From Fimbriimonadales bacterium (GTDB lineage: Bacteria > Armatimonadota > Fimbriimonadia > Fimbriimonadales > GBS-DC), in NCBI GenBank assembly GCA_025998675.1, contig AP024673.1:2736562-2800561 (forward strand): a stretch of 64,000 nt of DNA, written 5' to 3'. The position numbers were made by a program, and so were the translations under genes. The notes under the pieces were generated by a model. The model was not told the origin of the DNA and made no database searches. It worked only from the letters and a program-made list of their open reading frames with translations. Numbering within the stretch: the stretch's first letter is position 1; each line of letters begins with the position of its first letter. Positions 58,965-64,000 of this stretch are shown piece after piece.

Positions 58965-59993
58965 ATGAAGACAGGCAAACGCGCGAAGACCACCACGAAC
59001 TCGAAACCGACGCAGCGGGCGTACACACCCACCCCGCAGGAGATTGTTGACCTCTATAAGCAGATGCTTTTCATCCGCCGTTTTGAAGAGCATTGCGACA
59101 AGGCGTACCGCCAGGACAAAATCGGCGGCTATTTGCATTTGTATATCGGGCAGGAGGCGCTCGCGCTGGGCTTTATTCACCACCTGCGCCCCGAAGACCG
59201 CGTGCTGGGGCACTACCGCGACCACGCCTATGTGCTGGCGCTCGGCAGCGACCCCCGCGCGGTGATGGCGGAACTGTACGGCAAGGTCACGGGGCTGTGT
59301 CGCGGCAAGGGCGGCTCGATGCACCTGTACGACAAGGCGAACCGCTTTCTGGGCGGCTACGGCATCGTGGGCGATGTGACGGGCATCGGCACGGGCGTCG
59401 CCTTCGCGCAAAAGTATGAAGAAACAGGCGGGGTCACGCTCTGCTTTTTCGGCGACGGCGCGATGAACGCGGGACTGCTCCACGAATCGCTCAACATGGC
59501 GGGGCTGTGGAAACTGCCCGTCATCTACATCGTGGAGAACAACAAATACGCGATGGGCACGCCCGTTGAGCTGCACTCCGCCGTGCCCAACCTCGCGCAA
59601 CGCGCCAGCGTGTACGGCTTCCCCTCCAAACAGCTCGATGGCATGGACCTGTTCAATGTGCTGGACGAGGCGAAAGCCATCATCGACCATGTGCGCACGC
59701 ATCAGGAGCCGTACTTTGTGGAGGCGATTGTGTACCGATTCGTGGGGCACGGCGCGGCGGATATCACCGACCCAGGCTCCTACCGCACACGCGAGGAGGT
59801 GGAGGACTGGCGCAAACGCGACCCGCTGACCAATCTGCAGCACTACCTGCTGACGCACGGGCTGGCGACGGAGGCGGACCTGAAGCACTGGGACGAGCAG
59901 GCGCGGGAGCAGGTCGCCGAAGCCGCCCGCTTCGCCGACGAAAGCCCCGACCCCGACCCCAGCGAACTCTACAAACATGTGCTGGTGGAGTAG
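58965..59993 (+). CDS. pdhA: pyruvate dehydrogenase E1 component, alpha subunit
   Basis: 342 residues; the start MKTGKRAK is taken because GGAGG lies five bases upstream. E1-alpha pattern: LYKQMLFIRRFEEHCDKAYRQDKIGGYLHLYIGQEA, GLCRGKGGSMHLYD, the TPP motif GDGAMNAGLLHESLNMAGLWKLPVIYIVENN, and RFVGHGAADITDPGSYRTREE with the phosphorylation-loop serine/tyrosine region. Decarboxylates pyruvate (or a related 2-oxoacid) with TPP. The beta, E2 and E3 genes are absent from the window, so the subunit partner lies elsewhere. Confidence 0.92.
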   Translation: MKTGKRAKTTTNSKPTQRAYTPTPQEIVDLYKQMLFIRRFEEHCDKAYRQDKIGGYLHLYIGQEALALGFIHHLRPEDRVLGHYRDHAYVLALGSDPRAVMAELYGKVTGLCRGKGGSMHLYDKANRFLGGYGIVGDVTGIGTGVAFAQKYEETGGVTLCFFGDGAMNAGLLHESLNMAGLWKLPVIYIVENNKYAMGTPVELHSAVPNLAQRASVYGFPSKQLDGMDLFNVLDEAKAIIDHVRTHQEPYFVEAIVYRFVGHGAADITDPGSYRTREEVEDWRKRDPLTNLQHYLLTHGLATEADLKHWDEQAREQVAEAARFADESPDPDPSELYKHVLVE

Positions 59994-60101
59994 GGCATAA
60001 TCCGCCGCCCAATCGGCAGGAATCGCCGTCGGGGGAAGGAACCCTAATACTTCCCCCGAAATGAAACACAATCTGGGGCGCAGAACAGGGAGGTTATTTC
60101 A

Positions 60102-60917
60102 ATGCGCGATCAGTTGAAAGACATGCCGTTGTCCACCGCGCTGCTGGTGGTCGTCACGCTGTTTGTGCTGGCGGGCAGTGTCCACCATGTGGCGTATACC
60201 TTCAGCACCCTGGAGGGGGGCAACCTGCTCTGGGGCTATGTGCAGGCGTTAGGGATTGATCTGGGCATTCTGGGACTGGCTTACGGAATCCAGCTGCGCA
60301 AGCGGCAGGGGCGTCCGACGATGCCGCTCTGGGGCGTGCTGATTCTGGTGACCTTTATCAGCGCGTATGCGAACTATCTGTACGGGATTATGCACCAGCA
60401 GCCGCTGGAGACCGCGAGCGCGTTCGACCAGATGGTCGTGTTCCTGCGCCCGTTCCTGCTGTCGGTGACGCTGCCGATTATCATGTTCGCGCTGATCGAG
60501 ATTATCGGCGAAGACCGCAACTACGCGCTGAAGATGCAATCGCAGTCGGAGCCTGCCCAACCCTCCGTTGCGCCAGCGGCTGAGGAACCCGCCCCCAGTG
60601 CGCATGCGCCAGAGCCTGTCTATGCCGTGGCGTCGCCGATGGAGCGCAACGGCAACGGGCATCCCAGAGAAGCCACGATGGAGCAGCTGCTCTGGCTGTT
60701 GTACGAGCAGCCCGCTCTGTCGCGCACCAAGCTGGCGGAAAAACTCGGCTGCTCGCGCCAGACGCTCTACAACTACCTGCAGGAGCTGGAATCGCGCGGC
60801 TACATTCGGCGCACCAGCAACGGCTATGAAACCATCGTGACCCCGCTGCCCCGCAACGGCGCACGCAACGGAACCCGCAGTTCTGCCAGTTTTCGCGACT
60901 TGCGCGATTCGACTTGA
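60102..60917 (+). CDS. membrane-anchored winged-helix regulator
   Basis: 271 residues; GGGAGG upstream. Four membrane helices (ALLVVVTLFVLAGSVHHVAYTF, GYVQALGIDLGILGLAYGIQL, LWGVLILVTFISAYANYLYGI, PFLLSVTLPIIMFALIEIIG), then a disordered Pro/Ala/Glu linker, then a winged helix at ~190-240: MEQLLWLLYEQPALSRTKLAEKLGCSRQTLYNYLQELESRGYIRRT. The topology suggests that a membrane signal acts directly on DNA. No family name is certain; the layout recalls DUF2637-type proteins. Confidence 0.72.
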   Translation: MRDQLKDMPLSTALLVVVTLFVLAGSVHHVAYTFSTLEGGNLLWGYVQALGIDLGILGLAYGIQLRKRQGRPTMPLWGVLILVTFISAYANYLYGIMHQQPLETASAFDQMVVFLRPFLLSVTLPIIMFALIEIIGEDRNYALKMQSQSEPAQPSVAPAAEEPAPSAHAPEPVYAVASPMERNGNGHPREATMEQLLWLLYEQPALSRTKLAEKLGCSRQTLYNYLQELESRGYIRRTSNGYETIVTPLPRNGARNGTRSSASFRDLRDST

Positions 60918-60944
60918 CACACGCGCCTGTCCAGCAGGTATAAT
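60914..60944 (+). promoter_or_regulatory. promoter of the LuxR-like small gene
   Basis: TTGACA (60914-60919), 19-bp spacer, TATAAT (60939-60944). The -35 overlaps the stop of the upstream gene. AAAGGAGG then precedes the ATG. Confidence 0.7.
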
Positions 60945-60967
60945 CCCCCCAGCACCAAAGGAGGTCT

Positions 60968-61189
60968 ATGCCGATGGACACGAGACTGACGGAGCGTGAG
61001 CGGAACATTCTGCATCTGTTTGCGCAGGGGCACGACGCCGAAGCTATTGCTGACCAGTTGGGGATTACCACGGAACAGGTTGAACAAGCCTCGCTGAATG
61101 TGCTGTATAAACTCTTTGGCAGTTCGCTCAACCACACTCTGGAGCCTGAAAGCGTTGCCGAAGAGCGCGAACTCGTCGGAGTATCCTAA
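60968..61189 (+). CDS. stand-alone LuxR/GerE-type HTH protein
   Basis: 73 residues, with AAAGGAGG before ATG; MDTRLTERERNILHLFAQGHDAEAIADQLGITTEQVEQASLNVLYKLFGSS is a complete LuxR-type HTH (LTxRE start, dimer helix). There is no receiver or ligand domain. It is followed by a bidirectional-looking terminator. It may be a transcription regulator or a partner of the upstream membrane regulator. Confidence 0.75.
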   Translation: MPMDTRLTERERNILHLFAQGHDAEAIADQLGITTEQVEQASLNVLYKLFGSSLNHTLEPESVAEERELVGVS

Positions 61190-61220
61190 CAAGGAAAATA
61201 CCGGTACCCTTTCGCCAGTG

Positions 61221-61246
61221 AACGCCCCTGAGTTCTCAGGGGCGTT
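61221..61246. terminator. bidirectional intrinsic terminator
   Basis: AACGCCCCTGAG and CTCAGGGGCGTT form a 12-bp stem with TT between them (the real loop is four bases). T-rich sequence follows on the plus strand, and on the minus strand the stem lies just after the TPR gene stop, so it serves both convergent genes. Confidence 0.8.
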
Positions 61247-61250
61247 TGGC

Positions 61251-61601
61251 TTATTTGAAGTAGACGATCTGGCGTTGCGCCATCTCGTTGGAGGGGTCGC
61301 GTCGGAGTACCTCTTCCAGCTCGCGTTTGGCTTCGGGTTCGTAGCCCAGCATGGAGTAGGTAAGCGCCAGATCCAGACGCGGCTGAATGGCTTCAGGGTT
61401 CAAGCGCACGGAGGTCTCCAGCTCCTGAATCGACTCGTCAAACATCCCCGTGAAGCAATAAACCAAACCGAGCAGATGATGCGCCTCTGCCGAGTTCGGA
61501 TTGCGCTGCAGCGCCTGCTTCAGCAGTTGCTCTGCTTCCTCGTAGCGCCCTTCGTTTTTGAGCGCGAACGCCTGTTCTATCAATTGTTTCGGGTCGCCCA
61601 T
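61251..61601 (-). CDS. tetratricopeptide repeat protein
   Basis: 116 residues, TAGGAGG about ten bases before ATG. Three TPR units: AFALKNEGRYEEAEQLLKQALQRNPNSAEAHHLLGLVY, FTGMFDESIQELETSVRLNPEAIQPRLDLALTYS, MLGYEPEAKRELEEVLRRDPSN. It has no signal peptide, so it is a cytoplasmic protein-protein interaction scaffold. The partner is unknown. Confidence 0.88.
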   Translation of the reverse strand: MGDPKQLIEQAFALKNEGRYEEAEQLLKQALQRNPNSAEAHHLLGLVYCFTGMFDESIQELETSVRLNPEAIQPRLDLALTYSMLGYEPEAKRELEEVLRRDPSNEMAQRQIVYFK

Positions 61602-61802
61602 GTCTCGTGCCTACCTCCTACAGGATGCAATAATCACCGATAATAGCTCCTTTGTCGCACGAGCGGCGTATCCACCGTCGCCGTATTATACCCCAATTTG
61701 CGTATGGGCAGTCCCATGATACGCCCCCACGCGCCCGACTCCTGCTGCTTTTTGGGCAACTCCGCAGTAAAACCGTATTCCAGCGGGTACACTTGGAGCC
61801 CC

Positions 61803-62435
61803 ATGCTTCGAATTTATCTGATACGCCACGGGCAAACTGCATGGAATCAGGTCGGACGCATCCAGGGACATTCCGACACGCCGTTAGATGAAGTCGGACG
61901 CAGACAGGCGCAGCAGGCGGCGCACTGGCTGGCGACGCGCCTGCAGAAACCGACCGTCATCTACAGTAGCGACCTCCAGCGCGCCCTGCACACGGCGCAG
62001 ACCATCGCCGATGCGCTGGGCGCGCCGCTACGCACGGAACCCGCCCTGCGCGAGCGGCACTGGGGACTGTGGGAAGGCTTGACCAGCGAGGAGGTACAGC
62101 AGCGCTTCCCCGAACACCATTTCACCTACCTGTACGACCCGATGATGGGCACGCCGCCCGAAGCCGAGCCGATGCACGCCTTCTGGGAGCGGGTGCGCGC
62201 CTTCGGACATCGCCTGATGGAACAGCACGCCAGCGGCGAGATTATCGTCGTGGGACACGGCGGCAGCCTGCGAATCCTGCTCTGCGAGGCGCTGGCAGGC
62301 GATATCCAGACCTATCGACGCATCCGACTGGACAATACAAGCATCTCCATCGCCGAACGCACAGGGGAACGATTCTATGTCAGCCTGCTGAACTATACCG
62401 ACCATCTGAACGACCCGTCGGTCGATGGCTTCTGA
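61803..62435 (+). CDS. histidine phosphatase superfamily protein
   Basis: 210 residues from MLRIYLIRHGQTAWNQVGRIQG (RHG catalytic His, then N). YSSDLQRALHTAQTIADALG, RERHWGLWEG and VVGHGGSLRILLCEAL complete the branch-1 phosphatase pattern (second catalytic His in VGHGG). It may be a phosphoserine phosphatase, alpha-ribazole phosphatase or broad sugar-phosphate phosphatase; the sequence does not decide. TACACT lies 17 bp upstream. Confidence 0.88.
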   Translation: MLRIYLIRHGQTAWNQVGRIQGHSDTPLDEVGRRQAQQAAHWLATRLQKPTVIYSSDLQRALHTAQTIADALGAPLRTEPALRERHWGLWEGLTSEEVQQRFPEHHFTYLYDPMMGTPPEAEPMHAFWERVRAFGHRLMEQHASGEIIVVGHGGSLRILLCEALAGDIQTYRRIRLDNTSISIAERTGERFYVSLLNYTDHLNDPSVDGF

Positions 62436-62514
62436 CCTGCATAAGGTATACTACCCTGCGGTTATAGGATTAGGCGACGCATGTTGCCAGAGCGACTAAG
62501 GAGGAGCGACGAAC

Positions 62515-63588
62515 TTGAGTAAGATAGGCGTTGGCTTTATCGGAGCAGGCGGAATCGCGCAAGGGCAGCACATGCCCAGTTATGCGAAACTCTCAGACCG
62601 TGTGGAACTGGTGGCTGTCGCCGATGTAAACGAATCGGGCGCGCGCGCCGCCGCTGAGCGGTTCCATATCCCCCATGTCTACACCGATTACCGCGAGATG
62701 GTGCAACGCGACGACATCCAGATTGTGGTCGTGGCGACGCCCAACTTCCTGCACAAAGACGCGACCATCGCCGCGCTGGAGGCGGGCAAGCATGTGCATT
62801 GCGAGAAGCCGCTGGCGCGCAACGCGCACGAGGCGCGCGAAATGGTGCAGACCGCGCGGCGCGTGGGCAAACTGCTCCATGTGTCGCTGCAGTGGCGATT
62901 TTCAGGCGTGGCGCAGTTCCTGCACAAGTATATCGTGCAGGAGGGCAACCTGGGCGAGGTCTACTATGCGCGCGCGCATGCCCTCCGCCGACGCGGGATT
63001 CCGGGCTGGGGCGTGTTCATCGACAAGGAGAAGCAGGGCGGCGGACCGCTCATCGATATCGGCGTGCATATTCTGGACACCACCCTCTGGCTGATGGGCT
63101 ATCCCAAGCCTGTGGCGGCGTTCGGCGCAACCTATGTGAAGTTCGGCAACCGCCCCGATGTCGTCGGGCTGATGGGGCAGTGGGACCACACGCGGTTCAC
63201 CGTCGAGGATTTCGCTGTGGGGCTGATTCGCCTCGAAAACGGCGCGACCGTGACGCTGGAGTCGAGCTTCTGCGCGAACATCGAGCGCGACGAGTTCAAC
63301 ACGCTGCTGCTGGGCGATAAGGGCGGCGTGTTTGCCGACCCGATGAGCGAGCGTCCCGTGCGCATTGCAACTGAGCAGAACCGCACGCTGTATAATGTGG
63401 AGCCTGCGAACCTGCCGAATGTCAACTCGTATCAGGCGAATGTGGAGGCGTTCGTGGACGCGGTCGCCAATAACAAGCCCGCGCCCATCCCGGGCGAACA
63501 CGGCTACTACCTGAACGCGATTATGGACGCCATCTACGAGTCGTCCGAGACGGGGCGCGAAGTGCGAATCGATGTCGGGTTAGACTGA
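62515..63588 (+). CDS. Gfo/Idh/MocA-family oxidoreductase
   Basis: 357 residues, TTG start supported by AAGGAGG. N-terminal Rossmann fold (IGVGFIGAGGIAQGQHMPSYAKLSDRVELVAVADV), VVATPNFLHKDATIAALEAGKHVHCEKPLARNAHEA with the active EKP lysine, and a C-terminal alpha/beta dimer domain (GGPLIDIGVHILDTTLWLMGYPKP). NAD(P)-dependent oxidation or reduction of a sugar or inositol derivative. An MFS transporter gene follows in the same direction. Confidence 0.92.
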   Translation: MSKIGVGFIGAGGIAQGQHMPSYAKLSDRVELVAVADVNESGARAAAERFHIPHVYTDYREMVQRDDIQIVVVATPNFLHKDATIAALEAGKHVHCEKPLARNAHEAREMVQTARRVGKLLHVSLQWRFSGVAQFLHKYIVQEGNLGEVYYARAHALRRRGIPGWGVFIDKEKQGGGPLIDIGVHILDTTLWLMGYPKPVAAFGATYVKFGNRPDVVGLMGQWDHTRFTVEDFAVGLIRLENGATVTLESSFCANIERDEFNTLLLGDKGGVFADPMSERPVRIATEQNRTLYNVEPANLPNVNSYQANVEAFVDAVANNKPAPIPGEHGYYLNAIMDAIYESSETGREVRIDVGLD

Positions 63589-63596
63589 GGCGGCGT

Positions 63597-64000
63597 GTGC
63601 GCCCTGTGAGCATTGTGAAATCGCTCTCGGCGTTCTGGGCGCTGGTGGTGATGGCGGGCTTCGCCGAGCTGGGCTATGTGACGCTCAACATCTCGGCGAT
63701 GCCCGTCTATTTGCGGGAAGTGGTCGGGCTGGGCGAGTCGACCATCACAGCGGTCGGCTCGGTGTTCCTGCTCACAGAGGCGATTTTCCGCGCGCCGATG
63801 GGCATGCTGAGCGACCATTTCGGCAGGCGTCGCCTGATTGTGCTGGGACCGCTGCTGACCGTGTTCACCTCGCTGGCGACGCTTGCCGCCACTCATCCGC
63901 TGCACTTTATCGCGCTGCGTGCGCTGGACGGGCTGGGCGCGGCGATGCTCTGGCCGTCGGTCTACGCCGCAATCGGCGACTCGGTACCCGCGCACAAGCG
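63597..64000 (+). CDS. MFS transporter, N-terminal part
   Basis: Runs off the right edge. GTG at 63597 (GAGG seven bases upstream) or 63606 could start it. About 134 residues are seen: ALVVMAGFAELGYVTLNISAMPVYLREVVGLGESTITAVGSVFLLTEAIFRAPMGMLSDHFGRRRLIVLG, with the MFS loop 2-3 motif (GxLSDHFGRRRLI). Four helices are visible. Substrate unknown; with the adjoining oxidoreductase it may import a sugar. Confidence 0.8.
   Translation, partial: MRPVSIVKSLSAFWALVVMAGFAELGYVTLNISAMPVYLREVVGLGESTITAVGSVFLLTEAIFRAPMGMLSDHFGRRRLIVLGPLLTVFTSLATLAATHPLHFIALRALDGLGAAMLWPSVYAAIGDSVPAHK

Overview
The window is a high-GC bacterial chromosome segment with tightly packed, often 1-4 bp overlapping genes. A prepilin-like protein with the [20 protein letters not shown] leader followed by the [12 protein letters not shown] stretch, a tandem DUF1080 protein, a redoxin/cytochrome/copper-monooxygenase fusion, a dockerin protein and a YfhO-type membrane protein together suggest an Armatimonadota-like bacterium, possibly thermophilic. 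This is inference from protein style; no rRNA is present.

Layout. 1-6.7 kb: 3' end of tgt, a MITE, a prepilin-like protein, a secreted redoxin/monooxygenase fusion, an undecaprenyl-phosphate sugar-1-P transferase and dCMP deaminase. 6.75-20 kb: first copy of a ~167 bp dispersed palindromic element, acpS-purN, a pabB-pabC fusion, a YfhO-like protein, an flhB homologue with an altered cleavage motif, secreted and metalloprotease genes, the second copy of the repeat, rpmE and yqhQ. 20.1-22.7 kb: a four-gene ubiquitin-like conjugation operon (small C-terminally GAC modifier candidate, E2-like protein, JAB-E1 fusion, tandem zinc-finger protein). 22.7-29 kb: a sialidase-like protein, a zinc-ribbon membrane protein, a methyltransferase gene remnant, threonine aldolase, ThuA, and groES-groL behind a perfect CIRCE operator.

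29.0-40.2 kb: an ~11 kb integrated element lies between two copies of tRNA-Gln (an 87 bp direct repeat). It carries a tyrosine recombinase, a terminase-small-subunit-like HTH protein, an XRE repressor, a primase-helicase, an OB-fold ssDNA-binding-like protein, a VRR-NUC nuclease and a restriction-modification module with a leaderless controller-like gene. No capsid, portal, large terminase or conjugation gene is visible, so it resembles a phage satellite or a tRNA-carrying (tycheposon-like) island. A consensus promoter, three stem-loops and a terminator define a ~108 nt RNA that is antisense to the leader of the replication operon, with repressor-type operators around its promoter.

40.2-64 kb: transaldolase, a double-VWA membrane protein, tRNA-His and tRNA-Lys, hslU, a tandem of an apparently dead and an intact S41 protease, rpiB, hflX (no ordinary start codon), gltX, an MscS channel, an MFS transporter, tdk, a universal stress protein, a glycerophosphodiesterase, an ATPase/TOPRIM pair that may be a defence system, a short-chain dehydrogenase, pdhA, a membrane-anchored winged-helix regulator, a LuxR-type mini-regulator, a TPR protein, a histidine phosphatase, a Gfo/Idh/MocA oxidoreductase and the start of a second MFS transporter.

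All assignments come from reading motifs by eye; no database search was run.
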